From: Liolophura sinensis
Taxonomy: Eukaryota; Mollusca; Polyplacophora; Chitonida; Chitonidae
Length of the DNA stretch: 64,000 nt
Assembly: GCF_032854445.1 (NCBI RefSeq)
Contig: NC_088304.1
Span: 12,781,704 to 12,845,703 of the forward strand
Direction of reading: 5' to 3'
Shown: positions 35,091 to 64,000 of the stretch, piece after piece
Position numbering within the stretch: position 1 is the first letter of the stretch
Layout of the letters: every line of letters starts with the position of its first letter
Notes under the pieces: model-generated
What the model was told of the DNA's origin: nothing
Database searches by the model: none
Seen by the model: only the letters and a program-made list of their open reading frames with translations
Position numbers and translations under genes: made by a program

Positions 35091-38000
35091 CAGTCCCGAC
35101 GGTATTCCACCATACTCTCGTGATATCAGGAATATAGCCCAAAGCCATGGCGAAATATATGAAAAATGTCTAGTCTCACATGTACCCTGAGTGATGACGA
35201 GCCCAAAACCTTACTCTTATTGGGCCGAATTCAACTGTTAAAGAAATATGGCGGTTTCCAGTTTATATTCAGGTTCAGACCTTACATGCCGGTAAGGAAG
35301 ACTTGAGGATGCCGCACAGAAAAGAACTACGAAACTGTACGCCATGGCTTTGGTCTGAAGATCTTGTTTAAAGAAAACAACACTCAACACCGCTTTCCTT
35401 CTAACTATTTAGACCACAATTTCATATCTTTCTTATCTCCTAACATTTCCTGTCACCTACATGCACTCTGCCCTCGCCCGCTCTCAAAACTGAACTGAGC
35501 CAAAGCAAACCAGATGGGACACCAAAGTAAAGTGATTGCACACCATGTGTCGAGCAAGCTGAAATATACATACTTAACTACGTGCGGTGATCGCCAAGGC
35601 CTAACTGTATCAAGACGCTGTGGTGGTTTTCAGCCCTAGACGCATTGTATATGATATCTGGTAGTGTGAAGTTCAAACCCAATTGATTATTTTTCGTCTT
35701 TGTCATGCTTTTTCTCTATGTTGCCTGTTTTTGTAAGTACTGTTACAATTTGTACATGTATGTTGAATGTGTTCAATTTTCCACTGTCTGTGTACTTCGG
35801 CAGTTGAATAAAGCTATTCGTCGTTATGTGTGTTACCATCTGTTGTTTTCCAACGCTTAATTTTTCCGATCAGGGCAAATTAATTCAGTGCATTACATAA
35901 TGTTTCATTGCTTGACATTCAATTGGGCCTTGGTACTTGGCCACCGTTATCGCTGTAAGGAACGTAACAGCTTTAATTTGATTTAAATATCTCAGGCGTA
36001 AAATACTTCTCAAATAAAAATATATATGTCATTTGTGTTGAATTTTATTGTGGCTTTTGTACCTTGCCATTGTTTAGACCTACATTTTCACAAATGAAGC
36101 CGATCGTGCGATTCACCTACATGTAGCTGATAGAGGGGACGGTCTTGATGGAGGGCATTTTAACGTTAATTGAATGTTTTCCAATAAAGCTTTTTGAGCG
36201 TTAGACCTGGTATTTTTATCAAACCTCGTGGTTTTATTTATATCTAGTCAGTAATCATTATTTTCCAGAGTACAGAGATAATGTATTGGCTGATACTGCA
36301 GTTGACGTGAACTGCTTTTTTTAAAAAAACAAAACAGGTTGACCTAATCTGCGCTAAATTAACACATAAACAACGTATGGAGATTTACTTTGTATAAGCT
36401 AACTAAGTTTTCATTTTCTTCATGTCCTCACGCTATACGCCATGTTAATCGTTTTTATCCGTAGCTGTAAGAACTGCACAGGACTCGACCTAACCAGCAC
36501 GCCAAGTGATCAATTACCGTTCATAAAACAAAACTGCCACAGTTTTTTTTATTAATAAAGAGATATGTATTTATTTCTTGTAAAAAACCAGATGAACAAC
36601 TGATGATACATCTCCAGCGAGACTAAAACCGTGGTAAAACCGCGGGCACCAGAAGGTGTCTATTCATTAGACACATGTTGTTGTTGACACAAGTGTGAGC
36701 TCCATCAACTTATGTAGTTCCGTATAAAAAGAAACTTTCTTTATTAAAGAAGTTGACGAAAGAAATCACGTGTGTCTAACATTCATAACACGCCGTTAAC
36801 ACAGATGAACAGGTGCACTATAGTTTCTGCGTGTTACACAACGTGATTTTACGTGATGAAGAGCTCTTCTGTGTAAAAACAACAAAGGAGGTGAGAAAGT
36901 CACTTTTGTAATCGCATACATACGTGATGCTATCCCTTCTTGCGCTCTGAAGCACGAAAATCGTTCGAAAACAGACAGACGGGAAAACGAAATTCATGTA
37001 ACACAAATAATAAACTGGTGGTATAGGGTCATTAGCATGCAATCACTAATCGAACTATAATAACTTAATTTGGCAATGATTTGGCAAGAGTTGTTGTTGT
37101 TATAAATACGCCGCTTCCTCCACGGCTTCAGAGCGCAGGATTAGGGTAGCTCAGCGTGTATGCAATTTAGCCGAAAGCGATATGTGGTGTTTTTAATTAT
37201 ATATACATATATACACACATACGTGCAAGGCGAAATTAAACAAAATAACGTTTATTACACGCACGTTACATAATCATCAATAGCACTTAATTATAATTTA
37301 CCCTCCCACTATTTTACATTCCGATTATATTGACCCACATAAAATAATCAACGACTTTAGATTCCCTATTACCGGTTTTGCTAAGTAAACAAATAATAGA
37401 TACTACTCAAAATAATATTATTCGACATGATAACAAGAAAACTTGCGACAACTGAGATAAACTAAGCTTGCCAGACAACAACGACTTTTATCCGCGCAAT
37501 TATATACTAGAGCTAAGTGCAAGGTTATAGGGAACTCTATCCATGGCTGTAAACGAGCCATGTAAAACAGTTTTGCTTACAACCATTAATTATTAACCTG
37601 GATAGCCTAAAGTCAAGCAACGACTACAAATTGAGACATTAACATAAACAGAAGCTGTCAAATGACAAAGTAGTGGCATTAAAATGTTGAAATTGAAAAT
37701 GCAATTTTCAACAATACAACCACTTCGCGATTGCAGTTGAACGCAATGCTCGCGATGGGATTCAGTATAGAGGCTACTAAAGCCCTGATGTAATCTATAA
37801 TGTGGATATACATATCCTTGGATGGATTCATAAACAAGGTGTTTGGTATAAAGCTTCGTGATTTGCAAAGGTTCACTATGTATGTACAATGGCACAGCAA
37901 AAGGGTTGTGTCACATAAAGCCAATGCATATAGATAAATCCATAATAATCATACTCGATCCTACTTTAATAATAAAGCAAACGAAGTAACCGTCAACACT

Positions 38001-38537
38001 CATTTTTGCTGAAAAATCCATATGGTGAAAATTAACCCTAACCCTAATATATGTATATGTATATATGAAAAGGAACGACCAACAGGGACATGGCGACACT
38101 TCATATTGTTAACTTTACGAAAATATCACAATAAAAGAAAATGTGTAGGCCGTGTGCCCAAAGCTTTTTCCATATGTGCCAAGCTTTCAAGCATATATTT
38201 ATGCACGGGAGTCTAGCTTTGTCTACAGTGCAAGCCCAGTGACACTGCTTATTAATGCGATTTGCAAAACTACACAAAAAGGCCACATTAGCAATGTTAT
38301 TCGTACCGTCTTATATTTCCGTGAGTCGTTCTACTTTGATAAAAGAACTGAAGATTAAAATTTTCTTATTAGTTACAAATGTGCTACCTGGTTTTTTGGC
38401 TTCAGTGAGCTTAAATGTTGGAATAATGGATAATGTGTGACTTTAGGGAAATACTTTTTGGTGTTATTTTTTCCCATTTTGGTTCCAAGTCTTAATGGGG
38501 ACCTGTTAAACCCCTGGCAGCAGGACATTGACATCAT
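35091..38537. other. No recognised gene; AATAAA at 35807
   Basis: Plus-strand AATAAA signals occur at 35807-35812 and near 36184, each followed by AGCT, but no open frame precedes them. The region otherwise contains AT-rich unassigned DNA and a small ATATACATATATACACA tract near 37197. Confidence 0.35.
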
Positions 38538-38543
38538 TTTATT
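38538..38543 (-). terminator. Candidate polyadenylation signal of carbonic anhydrase
   Basis: AATAAA on the minus strand lies 437 bases past the stop codon. No closer AATAAA or ATTAAA was found on that strand. It would define a 3' UTR of roughly 450-460 bases. Confidence 0.5.
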
Positions 38544-38979
38544 GACGTCAAATGTTCATTCCAGCTCATCATGATAACTTCACATTAAAACCAGTATGAC
38601 GTTACGGAAGAAATTGATGAATTGTAAAATTGCGTTTTTGACGTATCAATGTCTCTAGGTCCTGCTTCACACTAGCGCCACCTCACGGGATTAATAAATA
38701 CGCCGCCTGCCAATGGATGAATCGTGAGTTAACCATGCTCGGCACTTGTATGTGTAATTAAAACTGAAATGCATTTGCTCGCTACATTAACCTCGGAGCA
38801 ATTACGTGGTGAATTTACCAAGCGCGAAACAAATATTGTCAAGCTCAGCAAAAACAAAACAAAATCCTGCTTTTTTGTCCCATTTCCCATGGCCTACAGG
38901 CAACTTAATACCATCTGCCAAGATAAACTTTGATCTCGTAAAGTGGACCTTGAAAAAAACCCATTTTTACAGTCTCTCC

Positions 38980-57589
<18,610 letters not shown>

Positions 57590-57702
57590 TGTTAGAGTGT
57601 CTTGTAAATTTTGTCGACTAGGAGACAAATGGATGGGATAGGGCTCACCAACTGCACACCTGTAATTATAAGGTCGATCTCACCTGTGCGATGCCGAAAA
57701 TT

Positions 57703-57709
57703 CCACTGA
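57703..57709 (-). promoter_or_regulatory. Initiator and probable transcription start
   Basis: The minus-strand sequence TCAGTGG matches the invertebrate TCAGT initiator. Its A, at 57707, is the probable +1, giving a 5' UTR of about 118 bases with no intervening ATG before 57589. The call rests on motif and spacing, not transcript data. Confidence 0.6.
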
Positions 57710-57730
57710 CGACTCAACACTCTCACGCTT

Positions 57731-57738
57731 TATTTATA
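57731..57738 (-). promoter_or_regulatory. TATA box of the carbonic anhydrase gene
   Basis: TATAAATA on the minus strand lies 142-149 bases upstream of the ATG. It sits 31 bases (first T to +1) before a TCAGT initiator, the normal spacing for RNA polymerase II. Confidence 0.75.
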
Positions 57739-57797
57739 GCCCACATTGATTGTCACCTATGTAATGAGAAGCACGCATGAGAAACGCGGTGGATCGA

Positions 57798-57807
57798 GTC
57801 ACGTGGC
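57798..57807. promoter_or_regulatory. CACGTG E-box upstream of carbonic anhydrase
   Basis: GTCACGTGGC contains the palindrome CACGTG at 57800-57805, about 95 bases before the predicted start site. Such sites bind bHLH-zip factors (USF, MITF, Myc type). CACGTG also contains the ACGTG core used by HIF. Which factor binds cannot be told from sequence. Confidence 0.45.
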
Positions 57808-59206
57808 TGATTTGAATAATGCTACTGTGGTCTGCGTCTCGGTGAATTATCGGGTGTGAGGTGAACTGGAAAGGCAGCTTGTTGAGATCGCGGAGCTGTG
57901 TTGAGAGATTCTCTTGTGAGTGGCTTTTGTATCCTCCAGGAAGAGAAAAATAAAAACAAATAACGACGAATAAACACGATTCGACACGTCAGACGATGAG
58001 CAAACTGGTTTTGTTTATCGGGGAATGAAAAAAAGGCGATAAATAGTTCCGTCTAGTTAAAAATATTAGCAATGCACGTTGTAACAGCCGATTTGAACAT
58101 GTAAATCACCTTCAAAGAGAACAGAATGATTTTAAGACTGAGCAAATTTCAATTTCAAGTCACTCTCTTTTTAACAGGCTATAAATATGCCTTCGTCACT
58201 GTTACCTTTGAAAACTATTTCTACATCACGTCACTGACAGGATTTCGCTGTAATCTTGTTCCGTAAACAACCAAGTTCACACGCCAGAGAAAAACAGAAT
58301 TATTTTGGACCTTAAAAAGTTATTCCCCGGAATAAAACCTAACCGGAAAATAGAAAACAATAAATGTTTCAACAATGACAAGATATTGGCTTAAAATTAA
58401 CAAGTTTACTAAGATTTCAGAAAAGTGCAACGTGAGAAAATCGGCTGTTACAAATCAAATAAACACGACCCCTTTAGGCAATAATTGCATTCTGGCATGT
58501 CAAGGTATCGTACTTTCAGGTATTACAAAATAGCTAATTTAAGACTCTTTTTATGAACAACAAAGAAAGAATAAAACTTTATTCGCTCTCCCTATTCTAC
58601 TTTGGTTAGTCCGTGATTCACCTTTTGAGATCTACAACAAACTCACGGACGGCTTTCTGCCATGAAAATATGTTAGATTCGGCTTAGGTAAGATTGTAAT
58701 TTACTTTCTTTTACTTTATTTGATAAGTGTAATTAACTGAATGATTTGGGATTCAAACGCAACATTTGCAATATTTTAACAATAAACATGGAGTTTGAAA
58801 ACATCAAAAATCTGAGAGCCAGGTTTTAAAGGGAGTGTGCGAATACATCTGCATGCGCGCTAACGGCCTCGTGGTGAAAACATTAAGGACAGGAGCGCGA
58901 TAAACATGTTGGCTACATGCAGACATCGTTAAGTTATGGCCGAAATACTGGTGTAATCCATGTTAAACTCAAAATAAACAAACAAACACACAAACCATGG
59001 CTCACCTTAATACATTTGCATGATAACTGTCCTTATTTACATGTACTTAAAATAGCGGTGTCTTAAACCGTTACATATGCATGTCTTCGTGCGATTCATC
59101 TCCATTTCTTACCTGATTTAAATACTTATATAATATTTAAATTCTCTTTCATTTAAGAAAATTTCAATTGTACAGCAGCGGCCTGGTGGTGTGGTGTGGT
59201 ATGTGA
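57808..59206. other. Upstream flank of carbonic anhydrase, no gene recognised
   Basis: The sequence immediately upstream (57840-57940) is less AT-rich, with GGTGTGAGGTGAACTGG and nearby G-rich motifs, and may belong to the promoter. The rest is AT-rich and unassigned. Confidence 0.4.
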
Positions 59207-59240
59207 GGGAGGGGGGGGGGGGAGTTGGGGGGGGGGGGCG
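59207..59240. repeat. Poly-G tract
   Basis: Two G runs of ten or more separated by AGTT. Potentially quadruplex-forming. Confidence 0.93.
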
Positions 59241-59577
59241 ACAGTGACAACCACACATTTCCAGTTAATAATAAACAAACGCCTAGACGAAAAACGACAA
59301 AAAAGGTCGATTCAGTAAGATTATACTTCAATCTATGTACGCCTATAATTGATGCACCATATAGATTGTTCAGTAAGGCAAGTTCTTGTCTACGGTGCCA
59401 AAACATGTTTTCTGAATGAGTGAATACGATACTACACAAGTAAATTAACAGCCCATTTGGACAAAGACCCAAAAGACAGAAAGTAGGCCTAAACTATACA
59501 AGTATAAAAGATGTAGTATGGAAAGTAAAGTTAGAGCCGCGCTGACAGTGTGATGGTTGGCAAATGGTCATAGCTTA

Positions 59578-59763
59578 TATTTATTTATTGATTTGATTGG
59601 TCTTTTACGCCGTATTCAAGAATATTTCACTTATACGACCACTTATAATGCGGCCAGCATTATAGTGGGAAGAAACCGAGCAGAGACACGACTATCCGCA
59701 GGATGCTGGGAGACACTCCCACTTAAGGCCGGAGGGCAAGCCAGCAAAGCTGGACTCATAGGT
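59578..59763 (-). mobile_element. SINE-A copy, diverged
   Basis: A TATTTATTTATTG tail, then GGTCTTTTACGCCGTATTCA, AGAATATTTCACTTATACGA and GCGGCCAGCATTATAGTGGG. The head is truncated near GCTGGACTCATAGG. Confidence 0.88.
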
Positions 59764-60492
59764 TATAGAGAAAGTGGATAAATCTCACTGCCTTGAACGG
59801 GTTATTTCCCAAACCTTTAGCTTCTGTTGTTTGCATAGGGGTTGTACATGTATGCGTATACCCTCAGGGACATTCTAGTAAGTTCTCGCTCTGTCTTATT
59901 GTTACTTTATTAATCCAGTTACTGTGGTTTGCCATAGCACTTGTTTTGTCATCGAACGACAATTGAACCAAGCTAACATACAAAATCGTGTTTTCTTCAC
60001 GCAGCCAGCATTACGCTTTTAAAAAACGACAGACTAGATTGGTGAATACTAGAAACTTAAATAGATTGTTTGAAATGCATGTAAAACAAAATCTGCAGTA
60101 GGATGTAATCTATGCACGTGTGGTAACTTTTTCTGCTTATAAATTACGTGGTGACTTAAATAAGGTGATTGCCACCTCATTGTAGACTGCATGATATGCA
60201 TGTAATTCTCTGTAGCAGTTTTTTTTCAGCGAATTCAAGGCTCACGATCTCGCGCGAGACGCCACGGGATTATCGCGCACACACCTGCATGACATGCAAC
60301 ATTCTGGGCATTGTTAGCACACGGGGTGTTCCTGCTTCAGCGTTGTGCGGGATAATCAGTTTAAATACAACATGGGACCGCACATGAAGAAAATATCAAA
60401 CTTTGTATCAAGCGTGCATAACATGACATAAAAATAATTATCGTTTTTGTGCTTTTTTACGCTATATATTGTGAATTTGTAAAACATTAAAA

Positions 60493-60516
60493 TTTATTAT
60501 TATTATTATTATTATT
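60493..60516. repeat. (TTA)n microsatellite
   Basis: Eight TTA repeats. Confidence 0.95.
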
Positions 60517-60557
60517 GTAAGCTTGTGTGTTGAAGAAAAGTAAGGAGTGCTGGGAGC

Positions 60558-60622
60558 AAACAAGAGCTGCAAATGAACAAACAAGAGCTGCAATTGAACA
60601 AACAATAGCTGCAAATAAACAC
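60558..60622 (+). repeat. Three-copy ~21-bp tandem repeat
   Basis: AACAAGAGCTGCAAATGAAC and two close relatives in tandem. Confidence 0.85.
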
Positions 60623-60640
60623 TAGACTATAACAACAAAA

Positions 60641-60840
60641 GGGCTTCGTGGTTAATGTGTGGGCTTCTTGGTTAATAGGTGGGCTTTTGGGGTGATATTT
60701 GGGCTTCGGTGTTGATATGTAGGCTTCGGGGTTGATACGTGGGCTTCGGGGTTGATATGTGGGCTTCATGGGTGATATCTGGGCTTTTGGGTTGATATGT
60801 GGGCCTCGTAGGTGATATGTGAGTTTTGTGGGTGATATGT
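60641..60840 (+). repeat. 20-bp minisatellite, ten copies
   Basis: Ten units of exactly 20 bases (consensus GGGCTTCGGGGTTGATATGT) with no length variation. Most changes are transitions. A 146-codon minus-strand frame crosses it. Confidence 0.95.
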
Positions 60841-61487
60841 GAACAAGAACGCTGTGCTTTTGTCCTCTCGTGAAGTAGAAAAAACAGAAAACGTTATTGA
60901 TATACTCCAATTGCAGAAGAAGATTTTGTTTAGAAGACACTGAAATTGGCAAATGTCCACGTCTGTCATCTAGCTGTTACGGCAAAATAAGACGTAAAAA
61001 CTGAATAAAAGGCCAATAACCTGTAAACGGAAGCTTTGATCGGCTGCCGAAAAAATACACCGTTTTGTTTTATTTAACATATTATTTTTTGCCCTATATA
61101 TTCCTAAATTGCCGAGTTAGTCATAGTTTCCAAGTTAATGAAGAGACGTCAAGAAAGCCTGGACAATGGATCAATCATTTTGATTGATTCACTATTTTTT
61201 TTAAGATTTACCGTTCCGCCAACCCTTCATGTACGCACTATGAAAATGAACCTTTTTAACAATATATACGACACATATTCATATGTAAAATGTAGTAGGC
61301 ATACCTTAAAAACGATACTTTTAAGGAAAAAATAAAATTGTTGTGCTTATTGTAAATTAGGATTTGCACTTTGGGCAAAGATGCTTGTTTTTTTCTTATA
61401 TGTACTTATATGTATGAATTTGTCTTACCCGAGTTCAAATAAAAGATTGTAAGCATATATTTCATACAACTGAGAATCAAATGTGAT

Positions 61488-61510
61488 ATATATATATATA
61501 TATATATATA
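61488..61510. repeat. TA microsatellite
   Basis: About eleven TA repeats. Confidence 0.95.
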
Positions 61511-61902
61511 CTGAAGTGAACATGTAAAGTAATTTGTAGATAATGTGCGGTAATTTCCGATAGCAAGTAATGTTAGGTGAATACTCTATCTAGCTCCACA
61601 GTGCTGAGCGATAGCAGTTGAGAACAGTGTTGAAAGGACTCAATAATGCGCGATGACTGTTCATAACCACGTAGTTACAACTCAAAAATGTGGCTCTGCA
61701 ATTAAGCACCGTGCAATACAGCTATATTCTGAACCACTTGTAACTGCTCAATAATGCGCAGGAATTGCTCAAAATCACTCGGAATTAGTTATGTAGTGTG
61801 AAACGGGTGTTCGATACTGTGGTACTTTACTATACTCCAAGCTGCTCAGTAATGTAAAATAACTGTTCAGTAATGTACTGAAAAAACGCTATCCTTAGTA
61901 GT

Positions 61903-62090
61903 GCAAATATAAGCATTGCAGCGAATGACGAATTGTAGAATGAGCTTGCAGTCACGTGACATAGATAACAAGGCGTGTTGATGTATTTATAGCTATACGC
62001 TGATAATCTCACGTGGTCGTCCATGTGCTTTTCAATGTGTTATACAAACCAGGCTTTATTGTTAGTACTTGATTCTTTTTTGGCAAACAA
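61903..62090. repeat. Duplicated E-box/TATA module, copy 1
   Basis: CACGTG at 61953-61958, TATA-like TATTTATA (TATAAATA on the minus strand) at 61984-61991 and CACGTG at 62010-62015. They are embedded in about 180 bases that recur at 62351-62545. Confidence 0.85.
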
Positions 62091-62192
62091 ATTAAGCGGC
62101 TAAAAGTTGAGATAAAATATCATTTCTTCGCATGTGTTCCAGTATATACCCAGTTTTACTTAACTTCTAAAATGAAATATGCATATAGTGCA

Positions 62193-62195
62193 TAT

Positions 62196-62242
<47 letters not shown>

Positions 62243-62243
62243 T
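62193..62243. repeat. (TTTA)n microsatellite
   Basis: About twelve TTTA units between the two duplicated modules. Confidence 0.97.
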
Positions 62244-62350
62244 TATTTACACTGACAACTTTTGACACAATTGTTTTTCAAAATTAGTCGTCTTTTGAAA
62301 CTGTGATACTTCAATATTCTTGGATACTGTGTATTGTACTTTGGCATAGA

Positions 62351-62545
62351 TGCTAAATATAAGCATTGCAGCAAACGACGAATGAAAAAAAAATGAGCTG
62401 ATACTCACGTGACATACATAACCAGGTGTGCTGATGTATTTATAGCTTTACGCTGACAATTGCACGTGGACCTCCATGTGCTTTTCAATGTGTTATATAA
62501 ACCGTGCTTTATTGTTAGGACTTGATTGGCTTTGAGCGAACAAAC
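62351..62545. repeat. Duplicated E-box/TATA module, copy 2
   Basis: CACGTG at 62406-62411, TATTTATA at 62437-62444 and CACGTG at 62463-62468. Flanking identity includes ATATAAGCATTGCAGC and CCATGTGCTTTTCAATGTGT. Confidence 0.85.
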
Positions 62546-64000
62546 TCCTTTTCAATATCTGCATTAATAATTTATGCGATTTACAGTTTTTTATTTCGCA
62601 AGCTAAATTGCGATAGATATTCCATTGTTTTTGAAAACGAAACCTGCTCTAAATATAGGGATACCTGTTATTTATTTAATTGTATTGGCTTAATTACGTA
62701 CTTCTTTGACGTTAGTTATACCTTTAAGCTCATGGCCGCAGGCCCTAGGCCCAAAACCACACTGAACTAAAAACGTGTTCGCCTGGGGTGTTCAAGGGCG
62801 GAATCTGGGACATCTGAATCCTGCAAGCAAGTACAACAACAGATGTCGCAAATGCGCTCTAATCTAAAGCTGTGATTGTCGGAATTACCGTATGGTTTAA
62901 CACAAACTTGTGATTCCACTAATCAGATTCACTTCTAAAACAGGAAATGTTGGAATGAAAAATGATCATAGCTTCGTTATGACTCAACACTTTGGTATTG
63001 GTTGCATCATAAAACAAATGGTGAAATGTTCATTAATAATATTGAAATTATCGGGTTTCAGCCTAACTCAACCTGTTTACTGCATGCGGTATATAAATAT
63101 ATATGTATATTGTTTAAAATAAAACACATAACGAACTAGACTGACTTGATTTAGTTGACGGTTTCACGCTATCTTGACGGTTTTTCAAATCATTGTAGTC
63201 AGTAAATGATACGCCAAACGGGTGCAATTACTCATAAATGAACAAGATAAAAGATTTTTCGCCATGGTTACAGACAGATATATTCATTGTACAGGCTAAA
63301 TATATTTATTGTACGAGGTTTTTCTTTTTATCATACACACGCGCAGAAACACACAGAACTTTGATTGTTGAAAGTTAATTTAACTTTTATTTCAAATTGT
63401 TGAAGATTAGATAGGCTTCATTTAATTAATCAAAGTGTGAAAAATGTACCGTTTGCTTTGGAACGTCATGCAAACCTTGCACTTTAAACAATCGCGCGTA
63501 CTGTTCTTTATTCTACGCAATACCATGTACCTATTACAAGATACAGTATCGCATATGTACGGGTATTATTTTATTGATTTTGCCGTATTTATTTTTGGCC
63601 CATAATTGATCTTTTCATCTTTCTGATTATAACAGATAAATATTTCTTTGATTTTGGATATAACAAAGCTAGTATTTGAATCAAAATGTCTAATTAATAA
63701 TTGGTTACAAGTGCAGGCAACTGGGCGTGGGAAACACTGACAGGCGTTTTTTGGACGTATTTCCTTCACAGCACAGAGCAGGTGTTGTGTTAGACAGGTG
63801 GTCAAGCGAATCATATACATATAGGTCCAATAACCGGTCTGAAAAAGCGGCTTTTGATGTACGAAGCAATTCGGTTAAGCGGATTCCTAGCTAAAAATAA
63901 AACAACCATAACAGTCCTACTGTGTAAATGGGGTTTATTTATAGCTTAGAGTAATAAGTATGTTGTATTCCAGTTTTTAAAAAAGTGTCCAAAAAGTGCA
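62546..64000. other. No recognised gene
   Basis: AT-rich unassigned sequence. Frames of 70-84 codons lack motifs or splice support. Confidence 0.4.

Noticed and set aside
35807-35812. Plus-strand polyadenylation signal as the end of a gene
   Set aside because: No exon or open frame precedes it. AATAAA is frequent by chance in such DNA.
38031-38047. Telomere-like sequence TTAACCCTAACCCTAAT
   Set aside because: Only about two repeats. This can arise by chance in AT-rich DNA and nothing else suggests a chromosome end.
60641-60840. Regular direct repeats resembling a CRISPR array
   Set aside because: The units are contiguous with no spacers, no cas genes are present, and the DNA is eukaryotic. 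It is a minisatellite.
60512-60952. 146-codon open frame with repeated proline-rich peptide
   Set aside because: It is the translation of the 20-bp minisatellite and its flanks, with no gene structure.

Overview
The window looks like invertebrate nuclear DNA, most likely from a mollusc (a bivalve or gastropod). It is AT-rich, gene-poor and intron-rich, and it carries many short tRNA-derived SINEs ending in ATAAATAAA-type tails. It also holds minisatellites, foldback-type repeats, long TA runs and a decayed Ty3/gypsy retroelement. Nothing is arranged like a bacterial genome: there are no operons and no long open frames. The species assignment is an inference from repeat style and gene structure, not a match to a known genome.

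One host gene can be reconstructed with confidence: an alpha-class carbonic anhydrase on the minus strand, with start codon at 57589 and stop at 38980. It has eight coding exons joined by consensus GT/AG sites in consistent phase and encodes 343 residues. These comprise a signal peptide, a complete zinc site, the extracellular-type disulfide pair and a short hydrophobic C-terminus suggesting a GPI anchor. The promoter is unusually legible: a TATA box, a TCAGT initiator 31 bases downstream, and a CACGTG E-box further upstream. The usual proton-shuttle histidine is replaced by lysine. A SINE inserted at the start of intron 2 duplicated the 5' splice site itself.

Layout: 1-26 kb is non-coding sequence with three SINE families (called SINE-A, SINE-B and SINE-C here), a foldback repeat family, a MITE-like element and tRNA-like relics. 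At 26.4-29.6 kb a minisatellite of 21-bp and 96-bp units is split by a 2.4-kb gypsy element, which has matching 141-bp LTRs, a polypurine tract and a 5-bp target duplication; its gag-pol is broken. 30-34 kb is SINE-rich. 34.7-35.1 kb holds a weak candidate first exon on the minus strand. 38.5-57.8 kb is the carbonic anhydrase gene, and its 11-kb first intron contains SINEs, a 31-bp tandem array and a 51-copy TA run. 58-64 kb has further SINEs, a 20-bp minisatellite and a duplicated module in which two CACGTG boxes flank a TATA-like box at identical spacing.

Most open frames in the window come from SINEs, tandem repeats or chance and are not annotated as genes.
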